From Myrica gale (taxonomy: Eukaryota > Streptophyta > Magnoliopsida > Fagales > Myricaceae): 64,000 nucleotides of DNA. Location of the stretch: assembly GCA_963930655.1 (NCBI GenBank), contig OZ005602.1, positions 22,333,840 through 22,397,839 on the forward strand, given 5' to 3'. The position numbers were made by a program, and so were the translations under genes. A model generated the notes under the pieces. The model saw nothing but the letters and a program-made list of their open reading frames with translations, had not been told where the DNA came from and made no database searches. The first letter of the stretch is position 1; the number at the start of each line of letters is the position of its first letter. Positions 11,630-23,500 of this stretch are shown piece after piece.

Positions 11630-12426
11630 TTAATTTTAACCTATAATAAGAAAACATACAATGACATTCCCACTTTTGTTTATTCCCTCTAAGCATGGGA
11701 ATAGGTAAAGTTATTTGCAAAGGAAGCAGGCCCACTGCAGCAGTTTTAATTGCTTTCCCAATATATCAAATTTATTAACTCTTACCCATTTTATAATATA
11801 TGATCCCATCTCCGTCACGTTGGGTGACTTGGGTCCATCGATCATGGCAATGGTCCAAACACCATCAAATAAAGTAAATTTAAATTTATGATTCCTTAAA
11901 GTTATTGTCAAATATTCGTGTTTTTTATTCTTCTTTAGTTTATGTTTAAGAATAAAGTATAGATATAAGGTTTGAGATTCTTTATAATTTTTTTATATTA
12001 TCATGTAATTTAAAAAAAGATAAATATAATATATAAATTATATTAAATTTTTTTATAATTCTTTACGACATGATATAATCTAGAGAAATAAACATAATAA
12101 AAAGATATTACAATATTTAATATTATCTATATAATGTTTTGAACATTAAGAACATGTAATAAGATCTACCTATTATATCTATCTTACACCATTTAATACT
12201 TTATCTATATAATATTTTGGACATCATAAAGATGTCACAATTCACCTTTTATTACTTTTCAAATTAGAAAAAAATAAAGTAGAGCTGTTTATATATAAAA
12301 TCCTATAAATATCCAATATTTATTATATATATAATGCTTACTTTGTCTATCTGTCATCATAATCTGCATGTGTGTATGCCATCGTGATTTCCCTTTAAGA
12401 TTCAACGCCGAAAATGGCTCTATTAA
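11630..12426. other. Intergenic, AT-rich, no gene seen
   Basis: Strongly AT-rich with no convincing coding frame or element ends. Confidence 0.5.
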
Positions 12427-12605
12427 GAGTCTGTTCGTTTACAAAGAATCCTCATAATTTTTTGAATCTTCAGGATTCTACAACCAAACATATTTTTCAC
12501 ACCACATAAATATAACTACAACACGCATATCAATAAAGTTAACATCGCATAAAAATTCTAAAAATACAAAAAAATCCTCACAAAACACCTTAACCGAACA
12601 TCCCC
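12427..12605. mobile_element. Tourist-like (PIF/Harbinger) MITE, 179 bp
   Basis: Ends are gagtctgttcgtttacaaag and, inverted, ggggatgttcggttaaggtg. It is flanked on both sides by TAA (12424-12426 and 12606-12608), the 3-bp target duplication typical of PIF/Harbinger. A related end occurs at positions 1-83. Confidence 0.75.
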
Positions 12606-13903
12606 TAAGCTTCCGCTAGTACTGGAGTGTAATGGAGTGTGAAAAGAAGGAACAGACCCATAGACGAATTCTAAGCTCGGACATTAAAATTTTAACATAA
12701 TAAAAAATTATAATTTAATTTTTATTTTTTTTATTAAATCACTACTTTTCATTAAAAAAATAATAAAAAAAAGTAAAAGAGAGAAACGGCTAAGACCAAA
12801 ATAACAAAACCTATTAAAAAAAAGGACAAGAAAGAAACGGCTACGTATCCGTTTGGACTCCAACGTATTTGAAAATTCTGACAGGCAAATAATAATGTAA
12901 ACTATCAAACAAGCGAAGGGCTTGTCCTCTCATCAATCTCTCTCTGTCATGCCAACTGGCAATTTCCGCATGAGTCCAGATCATATGGCAGCACACTTGC
13001 TTCAATCATTAAAGGAGAAAATTCCCTTTTAACGGCTAGGAGTAGGAACTGTTTGCTTGCCCGCAAGGATTATGATTATCAATTTTCTCCGACACATCCT
13101 TCTTCAAGCTGCCATCGGACAGTTTACCATTTATTTACATGGTATAATGTACAATCTATTTTATAATATTTGTAAATATTTTTATTATAGGTACTCATCA
13201 TATATGTTATTTATCTATTTATTTATGTATTTTATATCTTTTGTGGATTATATGCTCTTTAAATTAGATGTTCTAATTTCAAGAGAAATATATAAAATAT
13301 ATAAGTTTATAATATTTAATACTGTTCCTATTAGTGTAAATCTTAACCCATATACAATGTCTAATTCTCTCCAAATTAAAATTCTGTCCCTGACATTCTC
13401 GTAGCACAAATTTGTTAATCGTATGACACTTTGTTTTTTCTAGGCGATCGAATGACTTGGAATTAGTGCCGGGGCACACGAGGATGACTGCATCGATAAA
13501 TTGTGGCGAGTTATTGGTGAGCCTACTGCCTGGTATGGACTCGGCTTCGATCTGCTTTTGCTCTCTGGGCCTTTTGGAAATTAAGGGCTTAGAACCTAGT
13601 AGAGGCTTAGGCCGAACTGGGTTTTCCTTTGGGTCTTTTGGATGTGGTAGGGCTTAAAAGGTGTTTTTTTAGGAGAAATCTAATTCGGCATGCTCACCGG
13701 AGTAAACTTATTTAATGGGCCGAGTCTCAATTTGTTAAGAGGAGTGGCCTCAAAGAATTTTTTACACTTTGAGGGGATGAAATAGACCTTAGAGGGAACA
13801 AATTCTTAGATCCCAGGTCTTGACCACCTAGGCCAACGCTATTATTCTATTAAAATATTTTATGAGCTATTTCTCTTGAACCAGAATACTGGTTTTTAAT
13901 ATC
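12606..13903. other. Intergenic, no gene seen
   Basis: AT-rich; a 115-codon frame at 13057-13404 is low complexity (Tyr/Phe/Ile-rich from AT bias) and has no recognisable domain. Confidence 0.5.
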
Positions 13904-14973
13904 TAGGCTTAATTACTCCTAAGGGTGAGTAAAAATTCCGATAGGAATCAGAATTTTCAGTTCTATTTTTGATTCTGGAAATTTCATTCCAGTTTCGGCA
14001 TATATCGGAACCGGAACCGTAACTCATTTTTGACAATTTTCAGAACCGGAACCAAAAATTCCAGCAATTCTGCCAGAATTTCTTGTTCTGATTTTATGAA
14101 AATTTTACATTTATTGTTAATCTATGATGAATAACTAAAATATACCGAAATTTTCGATTTTTTTTTTTAAAATGGAGCTCGAAATAAAGTATAACATATG
14201 ATGAATATCGAATTTGTTTGAATGTTTATTTTAGAATCTACATTTTGATTGAATGTTTACACTTATTGTGAATTTATGATGAATAATAGAAAAATCTTCC
14301 AAAAATTTGGACCAAAAAATATTTTTAGCTTGTTAAGGCCCAAAAAAAATATGTCTAAAAAAACTCACACGCCGAACCAAAATTTATGGTTGCGATTCTG
14401 AAATTGACCATTATGGTTCCATTCGTTCCGATATTCACCCTTTATTACTCCATTGATTCCTGTTGTATTTCGAAATCCTAAACTGGTCTCTGAAATATTT
14501 TTCTTCCTAAAGTAGTCCCTATGAAATATTAATGTGTCAATACAACTCTTTCCGTCGACTAACGTCTATATATGTACAACAAATTCCTATGTGGCTATTG
14601 GGATCATGTCCTAAACAATACCATAATTTCAAGTATTCATTCCTAGTGGTTAAAAATTGATTGGTACCACCTTTGCGTGACATATTTGATATAGATGAGA
14701 CCTCTGGTTTGACGTAGCAGCATATATGGGGTGACACTCATGAATTTTTTTACCATTAAAAATGGACACATGGATGTCTGATATTATTTAGGATGAGTCC
14801 TCGTTAGCCATATAGGAGTTTGCTATCCAAATGTAGGCTACAATCGACGAAAAAGCTACATTGACATATTAATATTTCACAGGGATTACTTTAGAATTAA
14901 AAATATCATAGAGACCAGTTTGTGATTTTGAAATACCTCATGGCCTGATGGACTAATGAAATAATTAACCCTA
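13904..14973. mobile_element. Older foldback MITE, split by a hAT-type MITE
   Basis: The left end (taggcttaattactcc, then attgattcctgttgtatttc) and the right end (inverted: tagggttaattatttcattag) align once the inner element 13920-14443 is removed. The arms also share aaactggtctc, cctatgaaatattaat and a ttcgtcga core. The outer element is therefore about 540 bp plus the insertion. No clear outer target duplication. Confidence 0.75.
13920..14443. mobile_element. Non-autonomous hAT-type element, 524 bp, nested
   Basis: Short inverted ends (taagggtga and, inverted, aaagggtga) resemble common plant hAT termini of the form aggggtgagcaaa. An exact 8-bp target duplication, attactcc, flanks it at 13912-13919 and 14444-14451. 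It sits inside the terminal repeat of the older foldback element 13904-14973. No transposase frame. Confidence 0.82.
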
Positions 14974-17672
14974 ATATATAATTTTGTTTTATTTATTTCT
15001 CATGGGAATAGATTTTTCGGCCCCAAGAAAGTCTGTTGAGGCCCTGTGAGAAAGGGCCCAGGCCCATCCTAACACACGTAAGGCTCCTGGTGACTAAGAG
15101 CTTAGCCTTGTGGGAAAGACAGACAACTCTCTTAAATGGAGATCACATCAATCGTAAAAAGTAAAGCCTAAGTGAGGTTAATCATCTGATTCCCTGACAC
15201 AGCCGATGCTAGAAAGAATAAAATCTAGTAATTAAATAGATGAACAAGAACAACCTTATTGAAGACCAATTAGGGAGAAAGAAAGAAAAAGTGGATCATA
15301 CTCAATTAATACAAATAGGAAGGCACGAGTTAAAAAGAAATCGACATCAAAGAAAAGGGAGAACGGGCCAAGGCCCAGGAAGCCCCAACCCAGATGATGA
15401 AAAAAGGGTATAAATAAAGAAAGAAAAGGAAAATGTATGCAATTCTCTTTCAGACTTTCTCAGTGATAACAAAAATCAGAAAAATAAGATATTAGAAAAT
15501 GATGACTGACAGTAACATCCGAGTTATAACGTGTTATTTTCCTTACAGGATGAATGAAGGAGATTTTTGACCTTTTCAACCTATCTCAAGTGCTGGACTT
15601 TAAGTCGAGCTCCCTCAAACTTTTGGCTCAGTGAATTTTTGTGATGGTCGGTTAAAAATGACTCCATTAATATATATTCCCAACCTGTTTATCATCTTCA
15701 AACGACGGGGATAATAGTATTCTATTTTTATATAATAAGACCTCACTTGAATGTGTCCAAAAGATACAGTTGAGAATGTTCGTGGAAAGAAACGTATTTC
15801 TTTAGTGAAACTTTTAGGTTTAGTTCAACCACATCAGTGGGGATTCAACTTAATTAGTTTGAGTCATGCTAGGATCATCAACTAGATAGTTTGTATTGTG
15901 GAGAAACAAAGTTAAAAAGAAAAATCTGCCACACTGCCCTGTGCCTTGGTTAGGACTAGCCTGTCATGGATGAGCATATAGAAATTTCCTCCAACTTTCA
16001 AAGGCCTGCATAGTCCTCCAACCTCTAAGATGTACAGAAGCGTATATAAAAAACTAAAATAGTCAATAGAAATTATTTCCTTCTCGATTATCCAACTTTG
16101 ACATTCTTTTGAATATTCGATAAATCCAGCCGATGGATTAAAAAGATTATCTAATAAGAGGGATTAAAGCAAAGACTCAATGTTTAAGAGCTCCAAATAA
16201 CTAGGAACCCAATAATTTTATTAATAATTATAAGATAAAAAAACGTACCTAACATGACATTGATATAGCATATTAACTTATAAGAAACTCAGAAAAACTT
16301 CACTTCACGGTCTTAATTATTGGACAAATGTCATTTTAGGATCGAAGTTATCAATTTCATAATATTCTGTCCTTAAATAATTGAAATTCACCAATTTTCA
16401 TCCCTAAATCAGATCCTACTATTGAGATCATTGAAAAATGAGTTATGTAGTATAATTTTAACAGTCAAATCTTAGTAGATGGCACAGATTAAAATATTCT
16501 GATAATTCGAGAGTAAAAAGTGAGGAAATTAGTAATTTTAAATTTAAAATAATATTTTTCTAATTGTTAAAGGGCGAGAACTTAAGTTTTTCCAATAAAT
16601 TCATCAATTTTGTTAAGGTAAATTATTTGAAGATAAAATTCAGATTAGATGTATAAATATTTGTATTTATATAACTATTTATATTAAATATGTATATGTG
16701 CCAAAATCTTTGATCAAGACAAAAGATTCTTCCTACTATTCCCAACAAAAATAATTGAAAATAACGGACATGAATAGTTCAACTTGAGATATTGTCCTGT
16801 AGAAAATTCATTAAAATAATATTTATTTAGAAGTTGTTGCTTTTTGTCTAGTATTCTGTTTTTATTCGTGTCGATTTCCAGAGCACTCGTGTAGACGTCA
16901 TCGCGAAAAAGAAGGACAATTTTGTTCGATTGAACAATTTCCAATATTGTTTGACAAGTTGTTGGCTCCTTCGTCCTTCCCCAATGTGTAAACGCGCCAA
17001 GTGGTTGGATGTGCTGCCTTAATAAAAAAAGGAGCGAAAAATGACATCAGCAAATCTTATTTCAAGTTATCAAAAAAAATCTTCGTTATTGTTTTACAAA
17101 TTGAACTGGTGACTATGCAAATACCGGTAGCAGCACATTGGCTAGATCGGTAATCCCCGTTTACAGTTTTTTTTTTTAAAAATAAAAATATAAGATGTTA
17201 TCTAGAACAACGTTGTTTCAGGAATAAGGTTATTAATTCTTCTCTCGCATCTCTCTTTGTACTCCTTTCTGTCATTTTTCTGCTTGCCTCTCTTACATTC
17301 TTCCTATCTTTGCATCCTGTTTTTCCATGTGTCTCTCTCGGATCAGACTCATCTACAATTTGGGTGACTGAATTGCAGGCAAGAGAGCTTTGTTCGGGCA
17401 GGTGTGGGGTCCTGGCCGGGACCCATTACTCTCTCTCTCACCGAATTGCAGGATATCCTGGTCAGTCTCTTTCTATTCTCAGCTCTCGACGTTCTTCTTT
17501 TTCTCTTTTTACCTTGCTATTTAGTAAAATTATATTATTAAAATTTATAGTGAATAAGCTACGTGTCACTATAATCAATGACTAGATTCATGACAAAGTG
17601 AACATTGATAAATCTTGAGAGTATGGAGTTTCAATATGACAATTTCTTTTATAACGTAGAAATTCTTTAAAA
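14974..17672. other. Intergenic, no gene seen; possible decayed LTR material near 15.0-15.6 kb
   Basis: A TATA-like string (gtataaataaag) at 15410 lies downstream of a region beginning near tgttgaggccctgtg (15031). This has LTR-like composition, but I could not find matching ends or target duplications. The rest is AT-rich without recognisable coding. A small repeat, gaattgcagg, occurs at 17370 and 17444. Confidence 0.4.
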
Positions 17673-17866
17673 TCGGATCCGTTTGGCCCAACCCTAAAGT
17701 AAGAATCACGGTCCACTAGATCGACATCACAACTCATGAAGCAGATAAGTCAAGAATTCGCCTAGCAGCAGAAAAATTTATCTCACACCCTTGAGACTCG
17801 AACTTGATACGTCGAGCTCCAAAAATGATGTCCCTCCTAACCACTGAGTTATCGCCCTTAGAGATA
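17673..17866 (-). mobile_element. tRNA-derived SINE, about 190 bp
   Basis: On the minus strand the 5' part reads GGGCGATAACTCAGTGGTTAG, an excellent Pol III box A context. About 30-40 bases on is AGTTCGAGTCTC, a good box B. The body continues to GGGTTGGGCCAAACGGATCC. Both flanks contain ctttaaaa (about 17665-17672 and 17867-17874), a likely target duplication. Confidence 0.8.
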
Positions 17867-19007
17867 CTTTAAAAATTCAAAATGACATTTAACTTATAAT
17901 TCAAATTCGATAATTTAAAAGTCCAAAATGACATTTAACTCATAATTCAAGAGCAAAAATTGATGTTTTTTCAAGAAACAACTTATATTATCCATAAGAA
18001 ATCTAAAATCCATAAACTCCAAGTTGGAAAGCTCTTTCAGGGATCACTTTTGTTTTTCAACGGGGTATTCTCTTTTCTATGACAAAATAATAATAAGAGT
18101 ATCCCATATTATTCAAATACATGTTGTATCTAATACTTTTTTTTTAATTAAAAATAAAACTAGTAAGCGAACCTTAGCTACTGGGTACATAAAGTTTGAT
18201 AATTTATGGATTTTTTTTCTCTATTTTTAATGTTTTTGTTTTGTTTGTGTGCGTAGTTGTGCGTATTGGCGGCCCTTGATAGACGCAGGGGCCAAAAGTG
18301 GTGGTGTGGACTGGGAAACGATGGCGAGGGCGGAGGGGCAAGGGATAAAAAAATTAAATGTGTCGTAATAGATTAGTCAGAATAGGTCGGCCACCAAACT
18401 AGTTGGTTTTCCATTAATGGAAAGATTCCATTTTTCCTTACCTTTCCAAAAATGTAAAAAGGGTCGGACAGCGTGATCAGGATCTGAGAGCACCCAGTTC
18501 ACAGGTCAGCGTGTCGCGCACCAACTCGTGCACGCGTGCAGCAGTTGCGACAACGCATAGTCAGGAACGTGACAACGTGTGGGGATCGCGGTATTAAAAT
18601 AATGAGTTGGCACTCCGATAGAGTTTAACCCACAGTCATTATTCTGTTAACCGTTATTCACTCTTTATTTTTTTTTTTGGTACCATTTTATAAGAGGTGC
18701 AAGTTAACCGTTGTTATGAGTACCGGCCGTTGTTATGAGTACCGGAATGCTTGATATCCAACACTTCGGGTATTAACACTTTGAGCAAGTTACATTTCAA
18801 AAATTTTAAAATCTACTTATACACAATTTAAATTTTTCCACAAACTTCAATAAATCTCAATATCCAAAATTTTAGTTTTGACAAACAAACATCTCATTGT
18901 CATGATTGAACCTTAAGGAAGACTATAACATAAAAATAAATATTGAGGGGCCAACATGTCAAAAATAGAATAAAAATACTAGAAAACATTTTTTCTAATC
19001 ATTTTTT
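17867..19007. other. Intergenic, no gene seen
   Basis: AT-rich; aaaatgacatttaactcataattcaa occurs twice in slightly different form (17878 and 17926). A GC-richer patch lies at 18250-18350 and 18470-18560. No coding frame recognised. Confidence 0.5.
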
Positions 19008-19401
19008 AGATTAATTACACTTTGCACTCAAGTGGTTTGGAGTCTTGATACTTTGCAACCCGTTACTTCAATTTTTAGACATTTCACCCACGTGGTTTGA
19101 ACTTCCTTCAATTTGCAATCGACGTCTATTATCTATTATTTCGAACAAAAAAGTCAGTCATGTGTTCTGCATGTACCTCACTTGCTTATTTTGCTCCCAA
19201 TATTAAAAAAAGTTTAATTACACTTTACACCAATGTGCTTTGGGGAGTATGACACGTTGCACCATGGTCTTTGATTTTTGACACACTTTGCACCTAAAAA
19301 ATGAGTCACGCGTCTTACACGTGGTTGAATTTTTTCGTTTGAAATAATAGATAAATTATTTAGATTTCAAAATCACATGGGTACAAAATATAATTAATCC
19401 T
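19008..19401. mobile_element. MITE-like element with an internal repeated end
   Basis: The left end gattaattacactttgcac and the inverted right end ggattaattatattttgtac match. A third copy in left orientation (gtttaattacactttacacc) starts at 19211. This suggests two related elements arranged in tandem or nested. Confidence 0.6.
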
Positions 19402-21623
19402 AATTTTTTTTAGAGATGACAGGCCATGGCTCCCTAACTCCCTCCATGATCGTTATGAACCTAGATTAGCTTGCTTCTTCTTAACACAATCCCTTAACAT
19501 ATGGTCATTTGACATTTCAATAGGGGCAGTTATGAGACTTCAATGATGACCTAGAATAATCGCGAGAAGTAAAGGGCATAGGGCATATAGCCCACGCATA
19601 ATAATAGTAGACATTAGCTTGTTTTGTTTTTGCTAGATGTAGACATTAGCTTGTTTAATTGCAACTAGCATAATAATTTTCTTTATATGTGATTATAGGA
19701 GTACTTTTCAACTGTAGAATATCCAGTTTAAATAATAGTTATTTTTATTTCTCAAGACCTTTTTAATCGGCCATATAAAAACATTTTCCGATATTTAGAA
19801 AATAATATCACTAGAAAACAGAAAACAAAATTGACAAAAGTTACCCCCCACTGGTTGATTCTGCTAGGATAGTGTACTGTGTGGGCACAAGCATAATGGA
19901 ATTATGGAACGTGGACAGCGGGGAGGGCAATTGCGACATTCCTTACAGATCAGGTTCATTAATGAGACACGTTATCCTCATTGAATGGAGAGTGAGAGAT
20001 TCGAGGTGCCCAGTTAAAGATGATAGTTGCGTATCTAGTCAACAAGCGAGGATGTTACATGTGACAATGTGACACAAAGCATCTATGCTTTGGGCCCAAT
20101 TTTCTGTACGAAAAGAAAACCTACCCCATTTGTCAAATTTCTTTCCAAAATCAGAATTGTTTTTATATATAAAAAAACATTTTTAAGTTTGTGGCGTGTG
20201 TTTGACTGCATTATTCTCAATCGTGTGATGTTGATTTCCACCGGCCAAACAAAGGGTCAAACAATGAAAAAGGGGAAGCATAAATAAGAGTTGCAAACTC
20301 GAATATGAGTTCTGAGAAAAAAGAAGACCAGCATACGAATTAGAATTATTTACAGTTTTTTTTGTTAAAATTATTAATTATATGGTATAATTTGAATAAA
20401 AATAGACCCCTTATATAATCCTCAGTAGTTACTCAAAATATCACGGTTGTAACATTAAATAAGATAGGTATACCTATTGTCAACGTAATACCATTTTTAT
20501 TCCTATCGACATTTAAGCTATTGGGGGTCCTAAATTGTCATGACAAGGGAATCTTTATATATATATATATAACATTTTTATTCCTATATATATATATATA
20601 TATATCTACATACTTAGTTAACGAGACCATGATTATAAAACAATTACCATGACAAGGGAATCTTTCATCGTGTTGTCACTTGTAGGCGAGAAGGACACCC
20701 ATAAATGACACCACCAGTGCCCAGGTTCCAGCAGTCACAAAGGGCGAGCTGTCTGTAGTTTGCAAAAGGGAGAAGGATCGATGAACAACGATTTCAGGAG
20801 TTAGGTGACTACGGTCCAAGAACTCGTAAGACACTTAAGGAAAAAGAGGGTAGCTAGGTAAACTAATCTTGGATTAAGGTACTTAATTTGTAATTAAGCT
20901 GCTAACACGGTGTTGGTTACGGGCCCTGAACTTTAAGCCGACTTATGCACGAGGCATGGGCTCCATGCACGTTGCGACAAACTGAAAACTTATGATGCAT
21001 GTAGGAGTGGAGTTCGAAAATTAAGTACCGAGAATACCCTGATTCAGTGCATTTTTGGGGTGGCATTGGAAGGGGTAACAAGGTAAATGAGCAAAAGCTT
21101 TTAAAAATGTCCCGTTGGGAGTCTTGGGACGATGACTGAGGGAGGCGGTTGTGGGGACTTGGGAGCGCTGGACGTGTAGGTTTCCAATGGGAGGGAAAAG
21201 GAGGGGAGAGAAAATAAAGGAAAGGAAAGGACAAGGACAAAAGCAATGGAGCAGTTGGTCACATCAGAAGGGGACCGCTTGGCTGTGTTCGTTGAGCTCA
21301 GAGAGATGGCCGGTGAAGCAGAACCAGCATAGGCGGAGCGTGAAGACACGCTCCTTTAGGAAGGTGACAGGTGTATTGTTTTGGTGGGGTTTCCAAAAGC
21401 TGACGTGGGTCCTACTAGGTCGTGGATCCCTTATTCGAGAGTGAAATACACGCGGAAAATGAAGAGCGTGGAAGTGCCATCATTCTCCTACGCAATTCCA
21501 CTGACCAACAATATTATTTAACATCAAAATTTGAAAAAAACCAAAAAAAAAAAAGCCGAAAAGCGAGACGGGATGTGAAAGGCGGTGGTTGGTTGGCCGA
21601 AGGTCACAAATAGATGCAATTAT
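19402..21623. other. Intergenic, microsatellites and a short direct repeat
   Basis: (TA)n runs lie at about 20556-20573 and 20585-20606. They are bracketed by a direct repeat catgacaagggaatcttt (at 20539 and 20649). No gene recognised; ATG frames at 20917-21613 overlap on both strands and show only composition bias. Confidence 0.5.
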
Positions 21624-21803
21624 GGGGCGTTTGTTTGTGGAAATTTTGGGAAATATTTTTGAAATTTTGGGAATCTTTACTTATTGAAATTTATTGGGAT
21701 TTGTGAAAAGTAGAGTGTATATGTGTAAAAGTTAAAAATTTTGGAGTGTGTTTGTTTTATTGGAAATTTCGAACTCCAAAATTTTCGAGAAACAAATACT
21801 CGC
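21624..21803. mobile_element. Short MITE-like element, about 180 bp
   Basis: The left end ggggcgtttgtttgtggaaa and the inverted right end gcgagtatttgtttctcgaa share gtttgttt...gaaattttgg. This resembles other gggcgtttgttt-type ends in the window. Target duplication unclear. Confidence 0.5.
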
Positions 21804-22480
21804 ATATGTGACTTGGGTCCAATAATTAAGGTTTTTCACCTTCCGACGTGGATACAGCTAATTGGATGGTTACCATGGTTGGCTGCTTCTGCCTTGGACT
21901 GCATTAGTGCAGCTTCTCTGAGCCAATCCGAAGACGCCACTTGGCGAGATTCAGTCCCCCTTCACGGACCCAGCTCCTTGAGATCACAACCAATACAATT
22001 ATGTGGGGAGAGTGCATAATGAGAAGCCCAGTAAGTTGAAACAGTGGTGGGCCCCACTGCATGGATGTAGTTTGCCATTGATCTGGGCCGTTGTTTTGGC
22101 GGCTACCTCTGTAGACCCCTTAAAAAGCAAAGGCTAAAGGAGACAGATTTAATGAAAATGGAAAACCAATCAATATTAAATATCTGATTAAAGATATAAG
22201 TCAAATTTTCCTATTCTCATCGGACGGTTGAGAGCAATCCTGGGTTGCATTTACTCAGCCCCATTGACTAGTGCAGTACAGGTGAGCTTCCATCATTCAT
22301 CATCTGCTGCCCAGCCACCGTTTGTCTATTTCTTTCCCACATCAAATTTATAGAAAATCAGAAAGGAAGAAAAGAAAAACTACAAAAACAAAGAAAAAAA
22401 AGGAAGAAAGAAGAAAAATGGTCTTCCCTATGTATCTTATGAATTTTGAACAAATACGGAATAGGGGGATTGTCTATTAT
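21804..22480. other. Upstream of the MYB gene, no gene seen
   Basis: Probable promoter-proximal DNA of the MYB gene. A purine-rich run at 22355-22420 precedes the TATA box. Confidence 0.4.
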
Positions 22481-22488
22481 TATATAAG
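22481..22488 (+). promoter_or_regulatory. Probable TATA box of the MYB gene
   Basis: tatataag sits about 1 kb before the MYB start codon, with a pyrimidine-rich leader beginning about 30 bases further on. This implies transcription starts near 22515. Confidence 0.5.
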
Positions 22489-22514
22489 GGTAAACTTTCC
22501 CATGAGTTGCACCA

Positions 22515-23500
22515 TCCACAGACACCATCTCTCCAATCACAGCCCACCACCTTCAGGCTCAGCTTTCCTCTTCCTGTCACTGCCCAAGGATTTTAAGCTA
22601 AGTTTTTGATTCATTCCTTGAAGATTGCTAACTTGCTTTTCAGCTTCCTCAAATTTTCTCTTTCCGTTCGTAGTTTCGCATACTTTCTTTCTTTCTTCTC
22701 TTTTCTTTGTTGCTGAGGCCACAAGGAAAAGGAAGAAAGAAGAGATCTTTACCAGCTTTTATCACTGCTTCAAATCTTCAAAGAGTTCAGTGTCTTCCTA
22801 GTTTTCCCAATTCGGTTTTCATTTCCAGCCTTACTTTGTTTCCTGCTTCCTTGTAGTTCCTTTTCTTGAGTTGTCAACTTCTTCTTCCGTCCCAATTGGG
22901 ATTTAAATAAGGTTGCAGCTGGAGATCCAAATATTTGTCAGTTCCTACTTATAAAGTTCTCTCGTTTTCTTTGGCAATTCCTGCCTACAAGCTCTAATCT
23001 ATTAGAATTCTGATAATCTCCATAGCTTTATCTCGAATTGTTTCTGGGACTTTGCTCTTTTGTTCTGCTTCTCTGTTTGTTTTCCTTGAAAGTCCCACAG
23101 GGCTCAGATCTCTGCAGTGGTTCTAGGGTTCCAGAATGGAGCAGCTAAATTACTTTCCTTTTTTAATTTGTTTTGGGACATTTTATTTGATTTTGGAAAA
23201 GTTGGGTCTTTTCTAGATTCCTCAGGGCTATGCCTATGCACGAAAAGGTATTCTGATTCCTTCAAAATGCTTCTTGATTTAACACTGATATTTTTGCTTT
23301 GAAACCTCCACCACCACTCTTCATTTTTCTTCTCCCTCCGTTCTCTCTCCCTCTTGCTCCGTCTTTCGTCTTTCAGTAATTCAAAATCGAGCCATCTCTT
23401 ATATTCGCCATGGCAAAAGATTGAAGAATAATCACAGAATTCCGAAGCGGTTCAAATTTTTGCTGGTACGGTACTGTAATTTGCATGGTAGTTCGAGGTC
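22515..23500 (+). other. Long pyrimidine-rich leader region of the MYB gene
   Basis: About 1 kb of CT-rich sequence between the TATA box and the ATG, with several short upstream ATGs. Probably 5' untranslated exon(s) with at least one leader intron, but I could not fix the splice sites. Confidence 0.4.

Noticed and set aside
13057-13404. 115-codon frame with many aromatic residues, resembling a membrane peptide
   Set aside because: AT-biased composition alone produces it; no conserved motif.
15031-15560. Possible solo LTR (TATA-like gtataaataaag, tgttgagg start)
   Set aside because: No CA end with a matching 5-bp target duplication could be found, and no second copy occurs in the window.
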